Positions 21,435-30,009 of a stretch of 45,723 nucleotides of DNA are shown here, in pieces. The translations under genes were made by a program, and so were the position numbers. The notes beneath the pieces are model-generated. The model ran no database searches, was not told the DNA's origin, and was given only the letters and a program-made list of their open reading frames with translations. How positions within the stretch are numbered: position 1 is the stretch's first letter; every line of letters starts with the position of its first letter. This stretch comes from Bacteroidales bacterium (GTDB lineage Bacteria > Bacteroidota > Bacteroidia > Bacteroidales > FEN-979): positions 1 to 45,723 of the forward strand of contig JAUXWT010000062.1 of NCBI GenBank assembly GCA_030681475.1. The letters are read 5' to 3'.

Positions 21435-23225
21435 GTGAAAAATCTCCGTAACTTCTGCATTATTGCCCATATTGATCATGGTAAATCGACACTGGCCGAC
21501 CGGCTTCTGCAGTGGACGGATACGATTTCTGAAAGGGATTCGAGGGAACAGGTACTCGATGATATGGATTTGGAGCGCGAGCGGGGTATTACGATCAAGA
21601 GCCATGCGATCCAGATGAATTTTCCGCACAAAGGGGAAGTTTATACCCTGAACCTTATTGACACACCAGGGCATGTTGACTTTTCCTATGAAGTATCCAG
21701 GGCCATTGCGGCCTGCGAAGGAGCGCTGCTGGTCGTTGATGCCACCCAGGGAATTCAGGCCCAAACCATTTCCAATCTCTACCTTGCCATAGGCAATGAT
21801 CTGACCATCATCCCTGTTCTGAATAAAATCGACATGGATGCAGCCATGATCGATGAAGTCAAGGACCAGATCGTGGATCTGATCGGTTGTGATCATGACG
21901 AAATCCTCGCGGTAAGCGCAAAAGCAGGTATAGGGATTGACGAGGTACTCGAAGCCATCGTTAGCAGGATCCCTTGTCCGAAAGGCGACCCCGAAGCGCC
22001 GCTGCAAGCGCTGATCTTTGATTCGCTGTTCAATCCTTTCCGTGGTGTGGTTGCTTACTTCAGAATATTCAACGGTTCAATCAGGAAAGGGGACCATGTA
22101 AAGTTTGTGGCTACCGGCATGGATTACCATGCCGATGAGGTGGGCATCCTGCGTTTGAAACAAGAGGTACGGAATACGGTTTATGCCGGCGATGTAGGGT
22201 ATATCATATCAGGTATAAAAAACAGCAAGGAGGTTCAGGTCGGGGATACCATTACCCATGTGGGCAGGCCGTGTACCGAGATCATTGAAGGATTTCTCGG
22301 GGTTAAGCCGATGGTTTTCGCAGGGATCTACCCCACCGATGCCGATGATTATGAAGTTTTGCGCGATTCACTCGAAAAACTGAGGTTGAACGATGCCGCC
22401 CTCTCCTTCGAGCCGGAGGCCTCCGCTGCGCTTGGATTTGGTTTCCGTTGCGGATTCCTGGGGCTTTTGCATATGGAGATCGTTCAGGAGCGTCTTGACC
22501 GGGAATTTGACATGGATGTGATCACAACCGTACCCAACGTATCCTATAAAGTGTATACGAACAAGGGAGAGGTACTGGATGTTTACAATCCTTCAGGTTT
22601 ACCGGAACCGAACTACATCAGCAAAATTGAAGAACCGACCATTACGGCCAACATCATTACCAAATCGGAATACATCGGCACAATCATGACCCTTTGCGTT
22701 GGCAAACGCGGCATCCTGAAAAACCAGGTTTACCTCACCACCGACCGTATCGAGCTCACGGTTGAACTTCCCCTTGGCGAAATCGTTTTCGATTTTTATG
22801 ACCGGTTGAAGAGCATTTCAAAAGGTTATGCATCATTTGATTACCATCCTTCCGGATGGCAAACAGCCGACCTTGTCAAGCTGGATATCCTGCTTAACGG
22901 CGAGATCGTTGATGCCCTTTCCGCGCTAATTACCCGGAATAACGCCTATGATTTTGGCCGCCGTTTCTGTGAAAAACTGAAAGAGTTCATCCCCAGGCAG
23001 CAATACGATGTAGCCATTCAGGCTGCCATCGGCGCAAAAATAATCTCGCGGGAAACGGTAAAGGCCCTTCGAAAAGATGTGACCGCGAAGTGTTACGGCG
23101 GCGATATCACTCGCAAACGCAAATTGCTCGAGAAACAGAAAAAGGGGAAGAAGCGCATGCGCCAGATAGGCAACGTAGAGGTTCCGCAGAAGGCGTTTCT
23201 TGCCGTCCTGAAACTCGATTCGTGA
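21435..23225 (+). CDS. lepA: Elongation factor 4 (LepA)
   Basis: This 596-residue GTPase resembles EF-G and acts on the ribosome. It has the opening [19 protein letters not shown], with the G1 motif at about 11-18. DTPGHVDF and NKIDMD follow, and the LepA-specific C-terminal domain ends [17 protein letters not shown]. The start is GTG, chosen because the protein family begins exactly there. An in-frame TAG lies 8 codons upstream, at the end of the preceding gene. A -7 promoter element ends 5 nt before the start, suggesting a leaderless or nearly leaderless transcript. Confidence 0.97.
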   Translation: MKNLRNFCIIAHIDHGKSTLADRLLQWTDTISERDSREQVLDDMDLERERGITIKSHAIQMNFPHKGEVYTLNLIDTPGHVDFSYEVSRAIAACEGALLVVDATQGIQAQTISNLYLAIGNDLTIIPVLNKIDMDAAMIDEVKDQIVDLIGCDHDEILAVSAKAGIGIDEVLEAIVSRIPCPKGDPEAPLQALIFDSLFNPFRGVVAYFRIFNGSIRKGDHVKFVATGMDYHADEVGILRLKQEVRNTVYAGDVGYIISGIKNSKEVQVGDTITHVGRPCTEIIEGFLGVKPMVFAGIYPTDADDYEVLRDSLEKLRLNDAALSFEPEASAALGFGFRCGFLGLLHMEIVQERLDREFDMDVITTVPNVSYKVYTNKGEVLDVYNPSGLPEPNYISKIEEPTITANIITKSEYIGTIMTLCVGKRGILKNQVYLTTDRIELTVELPLGEIVFDFYDRLKSISKGYASFDYHPSGWQTADLVKLDILLNGEIVDALSALITRNNAYDFGRRFCEKLKEFIPRQQYDVAIQAAIGAKIISRETVKALRKDVTAKCYGGDITRKRKLLEKQKKGKKRMRQIGNVEVPQKAFLAVLKLDS

Positions 23226-23304
23226 TTTCTTACCCCTGGTGTAACATCTTACCTTTTCCTTCGTCCTATGTCTTATATTGTCTAATCAATAAACTTGAAC
23301 TTTT

Positions 23305-24204
23305 ATGAAAACCACATTGAAGATTACCCTGGTATTTTTCCTTCTCTTCCAATTATCATCAAATACCACTGCCCAGGATGGGAAAAGGCGCCATTGGGAT
23401 AATCATGCGTGGCATATGGGCGACAGCGCCAGGATGCAGGACTTTTCATGTGCCATGGAAAACTTTAATATCCAGGATTTCCCATTCTGCAAAGACAAAA
23501 CCAAATTCAACGGACACTGGGCCGGTGTTGAAATCGGGATAAACGGGTATGTCACCCCCGATTTTGATATGAACTTCAATCCCGGGTATCTGTATATGAA
23601 CATGAATACCGCCCGTTCATTGATGGTAAACCTCAACCCTTTTGAACTCAACGTCAATCTCTTAAACAATAAGATCGGCTTCACTACCGGGCTTGGATTT
23701 CAGATCAGCAACTACTATTTCACCGAAAATTATGTTATGCTGAAGGATTCGGCACACCTGACGGCCTACCAGGTACAAGACAACCAGGGAAACTTCGTCG
23801 ATATGGAGGTAAATAAAATGGTGGTTTGCTATGTGAACCTGCCCCTGTTCTTGGAATTTCAGACCAACCCTTACCGCCGCCTGAGCAGTTTTCATGTTTC
23901 GCTTGGCGTAATAGGCGGGGTACGGATCGGTTCCCACACCAGGCAAGTTTACGAAAACAAGGGTGAAACATATTTCCTCGTTGATGACAAGGGTGATAAA
24001 ATAGCCACTTTTGATGTTGAGCGCCATTCGGTACGTGACCGGGGGGCCTATCACCTCAACCCTTTCAAGTTAGATGCGTCATTTCGCGTTGGCTGGTCGC
24101 ACCTCAATATTTTCGGCGCCTACGGGCTGACCCAAATGTTCCAGAAGGACCAGGGGCCGGAGTTGTATCCCTTTACGGTGGGGATTACTTTGCTGGGATG
24201 GTAG
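23305..24204 (+). CDS. Outer-membrane beta-barrel protein (PorT-like)
   Basis: The 299-residue product has a signal peptide ending near residue 23 (core LVFFLLFQLSS, then TTAQ). After a short His/Trp-rich stretch it alternates polar and hydrophobic residues in many strands separated by turns, and it ends on an aromatic residue (FTVGITLLGW), as outer-membrane barrels do. The segment FEVGSHTRQVYENKG-like (actual GVRIGSHTRQVYENK) resembles the outer-membrane beta-barrel families of Bacteroidetes. I assign the class but not a substrate or function. It follows lepA by 79 bp. A heptamer array begins 5 bp after its stop and separates it from the convergent helicase gene. Confidence 0.75.
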   Translation: MKTTLKITLVFFLLFQLSSNTTAQDGKRRHWDNHAWHMGDSARMQDFSCAMENFNIQDFPFCKDKTKFNGHWAGVEIGINGYVTPDFDMNFNPGYLYMNMNTARSLMVNLNPFELNVNLLNNKIGFTTGLGFQISNYYFTENYVMLKDSAHLTAYQVQDNQGNFVDMEVNKMVVCYVNLPLFLEFQTNPYRRLSSFHVSLGVIGGVRIGSHTRQVYENKGETYFLVDDKGDKIATFDVERHSVRDRGAYHLNPFKLDASFRVGWSHLNIFGAYGLTQMFQKDQGPELYPFTVGITLLGW

Positions 24205-24208
24205 AATC

Positions 24209-24281
24209 GTGACACGTGACGGGGGTGACACGTGACGGGTAACGGTGGTCACGTGTCTCGCGTCACGTGTCACGTGTCACG
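24209..24281. repeat. Opposed heptamer array (GTGACRR family)
   Basis: Five 7-bp units read on the + strand (GTGACAC, GTGACGG, GTGACAC, GTGACGG, GTAACGG, with 2 extra bases after the second). Five related units then read on the - strand (GTGACAC twice, GTGACGC, GAGACAC, GTGACCA). The two halves can pair into a long hairpin between convergent genes. The array includes the stop codon of the helicase gene. Confidence 0.85.
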
Positions 24282-25705
24282 AAAAACCTCTCCTCAAAGT
24301 TTATCAGGAACAACTTCTTCGTTGCACGTGTGACCGCGGTATAAAGCCAGCGTGCGAATTCAGTATTCAGCATTTTATCGCTGATAAATCCCTGGTCGAT
24401 AAAAACTGTATCCCATTGACCGCCCTGGGTTTTATGGCAAGTGAGCGCGTAGGCAAATTTGACCTGCAAAGCGTTGAAATAAGGGCTTGCTTTGACCTTT
24501 TCCATCCTTTCGCGGCGCGAAGGGATATCCTGAAAATCTTCCATCACCGCCTGAAATAACCGGTTATTGTCAGGTTGTGTCAAGGCTGGCGATTCAGACA
24601 TGAGGGTATCGAGAATGATCTTAATTTCGAGCTCCTTTTCATCCGGGTAATCGAGAAACCTGATGGTAACATCTGCAAACCTGAATCCATATAATTCTTC
24701 GAAATTCCTGATCCTCATCAATTCAACGATATCTCCGTTGGCAATAAACCCGGCTGTTGATTCCAATGGCAGCCAGTAATAGTTATTTTTGACGATCATC
24801 AGGTAATCACCGGTTGAAATCTCCTCTTCGAGAAACAGTATCCTGCGGCGGATTTCCCTGTTGAATATGTTGGCCCTTTTGTTTGACCTGCAGATCACGA
24901 CACTATCCTCTTTTTGTGACCCTGACCAGGCCTGGTTCAACGCATCCTCCAGATCCTCGCCGTTTATCCGGATGACATCAGTGTATCCGGCAGTTGAAAA
25001 CAACGGAAATTCAAGTTTTCCGAGTTGGATCTGTTGCCTGACCTGCGTGGCGTTGACCAGAATCCCCGATTCTCTGGCCTGTCTCACTACTTCTGTCAGT
25101 TCAAATGTATCGATGTTGAGGTGGTACGCCCTTGTCAGAAATTCATGGTCAAGGGCCGGGCTATGATCCAGTCCCACCGGCGGTAACTGAGCTGAATCGC
25201 CGATAAACAGCATCCGGCAGTTCTCCCCGCTGTAAACGTACTGAAACAGATCATCCAAAAGATTCCGTGATGAAAACAATACGCCTTCTGCCTGCATGGC
25301 ATGCTGGATCATCGATGCCTCATCAACAATGAAAAGCGTATGTTTGTGGTAATTGACCTGGAGTTTGAGGTTGATGAGCCCCTCTTTGTTGGTATTTGCA
25401 AAATATATTTTGCGATGGATCGTATTTGCCTCTTTCCTGGTATAGCTTGTGAGTACTTTTGCCGCACGCCCGGTTGGCGCCAGCAGGACGGTTTTTTTTC
25501 CGGATTGGGGCAAAACATCAACCAAAGCTTTCACTACCGTGGTTTTCCCGGTTCCTGCATATCCGCGGAGGATGAACAAGGCATTTGGCTGTTTCCAGGA
25601 AATGGTCAGAAAAAGGGCAAGCTTCCTCAATAATTCATCCTGACCTTCTGTAGGTTCATAGGGAAACTCATTGCGCAGCATGGCGGTAACCCTGACCAGA
25701 TCCAT
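24263..25705 (-). CDS. RecD/Dda-like SF1 DNA helicase
   Basis: The 480-residue ATPase has Walker A GYAGTGKT at residues 48-55, the Q-motif-like PTEGQDELL before it, motif II DEAS at 128-131, GDSAQLPPVG, and C-terminal UvrD_C_2-type motifs TCHKTQGGQW and YTAVTRA. This matches short SF1B helicases related to RecD2/Dda that move 5' to 3' on single-stranded DNA. It lacks the RecD2 N-terminal extension. The last five residues (VTRDT) and the stop come from the intergenic heptamer array, so the original C-terminus may have been altered. It is 8 nt downstream of the ABC permease gene and probably co-transcribed with it. Confidence 0.9.
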   Translation of the reverse strand: MDLVRVTAMLRNEFPYEPTEGQDELLRKLALFLTISWKQPNALFILRGYAGTGKTTVVKALVDVLPQSGKKTVLLAPTGRAAKVLTSYTRKEANTIHRKIYFANTNKEGLINLKLQVNYHKHTLFIVDEASMIQHAMQAEGVLFSSRNLLDDLFQYVYSGENCRMLFIGDSAQLPPVGLDHSPALDHEFLTRAYHLNIDTFELTEVVRQARESGILVNATQVRQQIQLGKLEFPLFSTAGYTDVIRINGEDLEDALNQAWSGSQKEDSVVICRSNKRANIFNREIRRRILFLEEEISTGDYLMIVKNNYYWLPLESTAGFIANGDIVELMRIRNFEELYGFRFADVTIRFLDYPDEKELEIKIILDTLMSESPALTQPDNNRLFQAVMEDFQDIPSRRERMEKVKASPYFNALQVKFAYALTCHKTQGGQWDTVFIDQGFISDKMLNTEFARWLYTAVTRATKKLFLINFEERFFVTRDT

Positions 25706-25713
25706 GACTGAAG

Positions 25714-26958
25714 TTATTCGTAACGGAGTGACTCGATCGGGTCGAGGTTGGCTGCTTTCCTGGCTGGAATAATACCACTGATCAGGGCGACCCCGAAGCA
25801 GAGCACGACGCCTGATACAATCCAGACCCAGGGAATAATAAAAGCGCTGCCGATCACAAGCGACATCACATTGCCCACGAGGATGCCGAGCACGATCCCA
25901 AGCAAGCCGCCCAACTGGCCGATGACGACTGCTTCAACCAAGAACTGGTTCCGGATCACACGTTTTGTGGCGCCGGTGGTTTTGCGGATACCGATCTCGC
26001 GTGTGCGTTCGGTAACCGATACCAGCATGATGTTCATCAATCCGATCGCAGCGCCGAGTAAAGTGATGAACCCGATGAGCGTTGCTGCCATGGTGACATA
26101 CTTAATATTTTCGATCAACATCTTGGCAATGTTGTCGCTTTTGGTGATCTCAAAGGTGTCTTCCTGGCCTACAGGCACCTTCCGGATACTTCTCAATAAC
26201 GCAGTAGCTTCACCCGATGCCGCTTCGACCAACTCGGGCCTTTTGGCCATCACATTGATATTAAATGACATATTGGGACGGGAGAAGTTGGTGCGCACAT
26301 TGGTCACGGGAATAAAGCAGGACCGGTCGCCGCTGAAACCCATACTGGAACCTTTGGATTTCAACACCCCGATGATCTTGAATTTTCCCGGACCGATTGA
26401 AATTATTTTGCCCAAAGGGTCTTCCTTGTTTTTAAAAAGATCTTTGATCACTGCGGCGCCAAGAATAACCGAGCTGAATCCGTACTCTATCTCATTAGCG
26501 GTAAAGTTGCGGCCAAACTCTATTTCATCGCCGGAAGTGGTCAGGTAATTTTCGTCGGCGCCCATGACACCAACATTCGGGTTGGTTTTATTATTTTCAT
26601 ATTTCAGTGTTGCTATTCCTGTGGCTCGCGTGAACACAGCGGTGTAGGCCGGAAAAGTAAAGCGTTCCTTGAACTCCCGGGCCTGGTTGAACGTGATGGG
26701 TTCATATCTTTTTTCCTTATGGCGGTCGCCTCCGATATGAATGTTCATCGACCGGTTGCGGATCATCAGTGTGTTTGATCCCATCATGGAAAAGTTCTGC
26801 GTGAGGAAGAATTTAATGGAGTCAGTTGCTGTAAGGATGCCTACCAAAGCCATGATCCCGAAGGAGATGATCAGAATGGTCAGGATCGTCCGGAGCAGAT
26901 GGCTCCTGATGGAGACTAATGATATATTTATATTTTCAACAACCAGCGTATTTTTCAT
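25714..26958 (-). CDS. ABC transporter permease, MacB/FtsX type
   Basis: The 414-residue protein has the MacB topology. One N-terminal membrane helix (about 22-45) is followed by a large periplasmic domain of about 230 residues (MacB_PCD-like). Three C-terminal helices form the FtsX domain, with the conserved [19 protein letters not shown] segment between helices. The C-terminus [16 protein letters not shown] is a signature of this family. Such permeases act in mechanotransmission for lipoprotein, peptide or drug export and need a separate ATPase, which is not encoded here. It lies between upp (8 nt upstream) and the helicase (8 nt downstream). Confidence 0.93.
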   Translation of the reverse strand: MKNTLVVENINISLVSIRSHLLRTILTILIISFGIMALVGILTATDSIKFFLTQNFSMMGSNTLMIRNRSMNIHIGGDRHKEKRYEPITFNQAREFKERFTFPAYTAVFTRATGIATLKYENNKTNPNVGVMGADENYLTTSGDEIEFGRNFTANEIEYGFSSVILGAAVIKDLFKNKEDPLGKIISIGPGKFKIIGVLKSKGSSMGFSGDRSCFIPVTNVRTNFSRPNMSFNINVMAKRPELVEAASGEATALLRSIRKVPVGQEDTFEITKSDNIAKMLIENIKYVTMAATLIGFITLLGAAIGLMNIMLVSVTERTREIGIRKTTGATKRVIRNQFLVEAVVIGQLGGLLGIVLGILVGNVMSLVIGSAFIIPWVWIVSGVVLCFGVALISGIIPARKAANLDPIESLRYE

Positions 26959-26966
26959 AGACTGTA

Positions 26967-27617
26967 TCAGGGTTTTTTACCGTAAGCCAGGTCGCCTGCG
27001 TCACCCAATCCGGGAACGATGTACGACTGAGCAGTCATTTCGTCATCAATCACTCCAACCCAGACCGTGACATCATCCCGGGATATATTTTTTTTGACAT
27101 ATTCAATCCCTTCCACGTTGGCCACCACGGCAACAAGGTGGGTGTGAAGAGGTTTTCCATGAGTAATGAGTTCCTTATAAGCCAATACCATGGAGGATCC
27201 GGAAGCCAGCATCGTATCGCATAAGATCACCACTTTGCTGTCAATCTCTGTCACTGAGGAGTATTCAATACTGATCGAGAATGTGCCGTCCTTGTGATGC
27301 CGGCGAAAGGCAGAGATAAATGCATTTTCCGACTTATCGAAGAAGTTCAGAAATCCCTGGTGAAACGGCAGTCCTGCCCGGAGGATCGTCGCGAGTACAG
27401 GATATTCGGTCAACATCGGAACATTGGCGATGCCAAGCGGAGTAGTCACTTCCTTCGTTTCAAATGCCAGTTTCCTGCTGATCTCATAGGCAAAGATCCC
27501 GCCGAGTCTTTCGAGGTTGTAACGAAACCGTAAACTGTCCTTCTGAATTTCAACATCCCTTAATTCAGAGATATATTGATTCAGGATGGAATCGCCGGAA
27601 GATAAAATGTGGATCAT
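26967..27617 (-). CDS. upp: Uracil phosphoribosyltransferase
   Basis: The 216-residue enzyme converts uracil and PRPP to UMP (pyrimidine salvage). The PRPP-binding motif [10 protein letters not shown] and the C-terminal uracil-binding [15 protein letters not shown] are present, as is the [11 protein letters not shown] segment. It heads a tightly packed run with the permease and the helicase. A TAnnTTTG element lies about 30 bp upstream. Confidence 0.95.
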   Translation of the reverse strand: MIHILSSGDSILNQYISELRDVEIQKDSLRFRYNLERLGGIFAYEISRKLAFETKEVTTPLGIANVPMLTEYPVLATILRAGLPFHQGFLNFFDKSENAFISAFRRHHKDGTFSISIEYSSVTEIDSKVVILCDTMLASGSSMVLAYKELITHGKPLHTHLVAVVANVEGIEYVKKNISRDDVTVWVGVIDDEMTAQSYIVPGLGDAGDLAYGKKP

Positions 27618-27644
27618 GTTATTACATTTAGTTTTTTACTCTCA

Positions 27645-27652
27645 CAAAAATA
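27645..27652 (-). promoter_or_regulatory. Probable -7 element for upp
   Basis: The minus strand reads TATTTTTG, in the 46-bp gap between the GNAT-like gene and upp. A TTG at the correct distance is not seen, so upp may also be read from upstream. Confidence 0.4.
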
Positions 27653-27663
27653 GCTATTTTTCT

Positions 27664-28602
27664 CTATTTTCTCAGTTTACGCCGGAAATAAAGCAACAAT
27701 TCAACCACTCGTGAAAGCCTGTTGACCGTTAAAGCAGGATAATGAACTTCAACGGCGCCAAAACTCCTATAGAATCTTCCGAGGTTGGGATCATTACCCC
27801 CTTCAAAGTCAAGAATCAGGTTACTGCCCGCTTTTTCAGCGATAAAATGGTCGATCAGGTAAAACATGGCTCCATTCTCACGCGCCTCCGGACTTGAAGC
27901 GGCAAAAAGAAAATAAACACGCGACTGATCAAAAAGAAAAAAAGCGCCGGCAGAAAGGAGACCCTCTTTTGTTTTTGAAGCAAGAATATACCCCATGTGA
28001 TGAACAAGACAATGAACAATCAAACGTCGCAGCGTTAAATAGTGATGATCCTTGAGTTTGCCCTCCTTTTTTCCGAAGTTCTCCCTGAACAACCCGATTA
28101 ATTCATCCACACCCGTGGTTCGACTGATCATGATTTCAGATTCAGTTGCTTTACGGATGTTCCGCCTTGTGTTTTGGGCATATTTCCTTGTAAGGTCTTC
28201 AACTGCCGGTGAAAGATCAAGTTCATAATTCGTGCGCATGGCAGTTTCTCCTGCCTTGCCGGCATAGCTGTTCTTTGCGTTCAGATGGATCTCGATAAAT
28301 TTGAATTCAGGAGGAATCGCTTGGATAAAATCGGCGATCTCCCTTTCGGCGATCTCATCCTTTGAACAGAAAACCCCGAGTTGTTGCGTAAAAAAAGGCT
28401 GGGCTAAATAGCTGATCGTCCATTTGCGTTTGTGTGTCAGCGGGAAGACACATGTGTAATTATCGGCGACCAGGGCATCCCATCCCGGCGAGACCAGGTC
28501 GAGGTACCATGAAAATGCATACACCCTCCGGTTGCAGGACCTGCTGATGCATTCGTCCCAACGGTCTTTATCAATCTGCTTATGCCTGAGGTAATTGATC
28601 AT
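27664..28602 (-). CDS. GNAT-fold acyl/aminoacyltransferase (FemAB-like)
   Basis: I place the start at 28602 (MINYLRHKQID), 7 nt after the stop of the upstream gene. The longer open frame would overlap that gene by about 80 nt and adds a segment unlike the family. The 312-residue product resembles GNAT-superfamily proteins of the BioF2-like/FemAB type. It has two related halves, with TRKYAQNTRRNIRKA in the middle and LLSAGAFFLFDQSRVYFLFAAS in the second half. The C-terminal FEGGNDPNLGRFYRSFGA motif is typical. Relatives transfer acyl or aminoacyl groups in cell-envelope biosynthesis. The neighbouring deacetylase-like gene points to the same area, but the substrate is unknown. Confidence 0.78.
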   Translation of the reverse strand: MINYLRHKQIDKDRWDECISRSCNRRVYAFSWYLDLVSPGWDALVADNYTCVFPLTHKRKWTISYLAQPFFTQQLGVFCSKDEIAEREIADFIQAIPPEFKFIEIHLNAKNSYAGKAGETAMRTNYELDLSPAVEDLTRKYAQNTRRNIRKATESEIMISRTTGVDELIGLFRENFGKKEGKLKDHHYLTLRRLIVHCLVHHMGYILASKTKEGLLSAGAFFLFDQSRVYFLFAASSPEARENGAMFYLIDHFIAEKAGSNLILDFEGGNDPNLGRFYRSFGAVEVHYPALTVNRLSRVVELLLYFRRKLRK

Positions 28603-28609
28603 GGTGATT

Positions 28610-29917
28610 TCATGTAGAGGCCATTGCGACCATTTTTTCATAAACCTCTTTCCAGCCCCGCCAATGCCCGGTACCGGATAAGCTTTCATTGTGCCAAAGA
28701 CTTACGAATTCACCGCCGATAGATCTGATGGTATTTATCATGCTTTCAATTTTTTCGAGGCTTTCGACTTTGTTAAGACGCAGGTAATCCTTCAGCGTTA
28801 CATCCATCACGGCAACGGGGTGGATCATCAGGTTTGTAATTTCATCCCTTGCCAGGTCAAAAAACCGGAACGGGATGGCAATACCTGCCCGGAATCCGAT
28901 ATGAGAGGCATATCCCATGGAGTAATCATCTGTAATCCCAAATTGAATCAGGTTGCGATAGGTCTTTGGCCATGATATTTTCAGGAAATGCTGCCGGCTT
29001 ATGGTAACATCCCGGTTTAAAACATCGCATAGTCCGTCATATTCATCTTCGAGTTTTTCGAAATGCTTGTTGGATGAAAGCGATGGGTGTATTCCCACGC
29101 TCCCGTATCGATCCAATTCACGAAGCAGCCTGTGAAAAGACCGGGACGTTACAGTTACATTGTTATCGTTCGTGCCATAGTCGGCGAAAAGGATGAACCA
29201 GAGCGGTAATACTCCATACGGTTCCTGTACACTGTTGATATATGCATAGGTGTCGTATGGGTCGGGAGCCAACCCTGTCAGCGTTTTGAATCTCCCGTGA
29301 ATTTCGCGAAAGCGACCTTGTGCCAATGACCTTCCGAATCCCCCCATCGTTCGCGACAATGTCCGCCCCAGGTAACACCATGCATGATCTATATCAATCG
29401 TGGGGACAAAATTGTACCGCCGGTGAACAAATTTTAATTGAGGCAAGTGTTTGAGGAGTAATTGTTCCAGCATGGCGGCCCATTTGTGCACAACGGGAAT
29501 ATCGAGAAACTTACACTTCCATGCGATGCTTTCAGTGGCAGGATAACGTCCGAAGCTATCCTTCCTCAGCGGCTGATACTCCTCATAACGGCTTACCATG
29601 TAAAAGGCCGCTGCAAAAGGATCGAACGGCAACGCAGATAACGGATCAACAGACTTGAAAATTACCGGTACTCCATCAACCACATCAGATGTGACATCCT
29701 GAAAGGTAAGGTCAATGTCAAAGAGAAATCCGGAGGCTTCAATAAAAAGACCGTCACTGATCATGGTGTTGGCGTAGGAAAATTTAGGGCCGTCATAACC
29801 GGTGAATTCTTCCGGCGAGGCTGTTAACCTGACCTCAATTCCAAGTATCTTCGTAACCATCAGATCTGTAATGTACAGAAGCCGGTTGGGTATGGATGGG
29901 GAATGGATGAGCAGCAT
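28610..29917 (-). CDS. Polysaccharide deacetylase-like protein
   Basis: The start is set at the ATG at 29917 (MLLIHSPSIPNRLLYI), since the 12 extra upstream codons look like spacer. The 435-residue product has an N-terminal domain (about 1-170) common in Bacteroidetes relatives. The deacetylase core has FVPTIDIDHAW as the putative metal-binding acid motif, VGIHPSLSS as the histidine motif, and a C-terminal LWHNES histidine. NodB-type enzymes remove acetyl groups from cell-wall or capsule sugars using a divalent metal. The core is divergent, so activity is not assured. It forms a pair with the GNAT-like gene, 7 nt apart, and is divergent from dnaX. Confidence 0.75.
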   Translation of the reverse strand: MLLIHSPSIPNRLLYITDLMVTKILGIEVRLTASPEEFTGYDGPKFSYANTMISDGLFIEASGFLFDIDLTFQDVTSDVVDGVPVIFKSVDPLSALPFDPFAAAFYMVSRYEEYQPLRKDSFGRYPATESIAWKCKFLDIPVVHKWAAMLEQLLLKHLPQLKFVHRRYNFVPTIDIDHAWCYLGRTLSRTMGGFGRSLAQGRFREIHGRFKTLTGLAPDPYDTYAYINSVQEPYGVLPLWFILFADYGTNDNNVTVTSRSFHRLLRELDRYGSVGIHPSLSSNKHFEKLEDEYDGLCDVLNRDVTISRQHFLKISWPKTYRNLIQFGITDDYSMGYASHIGFRAGIAIPFRFFDLARDEITNLMIHPVAVMDVTLKDYLRLNKVESLEKIESMINTIRSIGGEFVSLWHNESLSGTGHWRGWKEVYEKMVAMAST

Positions 29918-29969
29918 AAAATCAAAAATGTTAGTTGCAGCCAAATTACACAAAAAACAAAAACTTTCG

Positions 29970-29977
29970 TACTTTTG
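29970..29977 (+). promoter_or_regulatory. Probable -7 element for dnaX
   Basis: TACTTTTG fits TAnnTTTG and lies 32 bp before the dnaX start, in a 92-bp divergent intergenic region. No TTG lies 19-20 bp upstream. Confidence 0.45.
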
Positions 29978-30009
29978 GATAAAATTCAGGAATTGATCCG
30001 GACACCTTT

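Noticed and set aside
21387-22007. 206-codon open frame opposite the start of lepA
   Set aside because: Overlaps the LepA GTPase domain and is a reading-frame shadow.
24209-24281. Heptamer arrays considered as CRISPR
   Set aside because: Units are 7 bp and directly adjacent, with no unique spacers and no cas genes nearby.
28603-28689. Longer start for the GNAT-like protein at 28689
   Set aside because: It would overlap the upstream gene by 80 nt, and the extra residues do not resemble the family; the ATG at 28602 gives a 7-nt gap.
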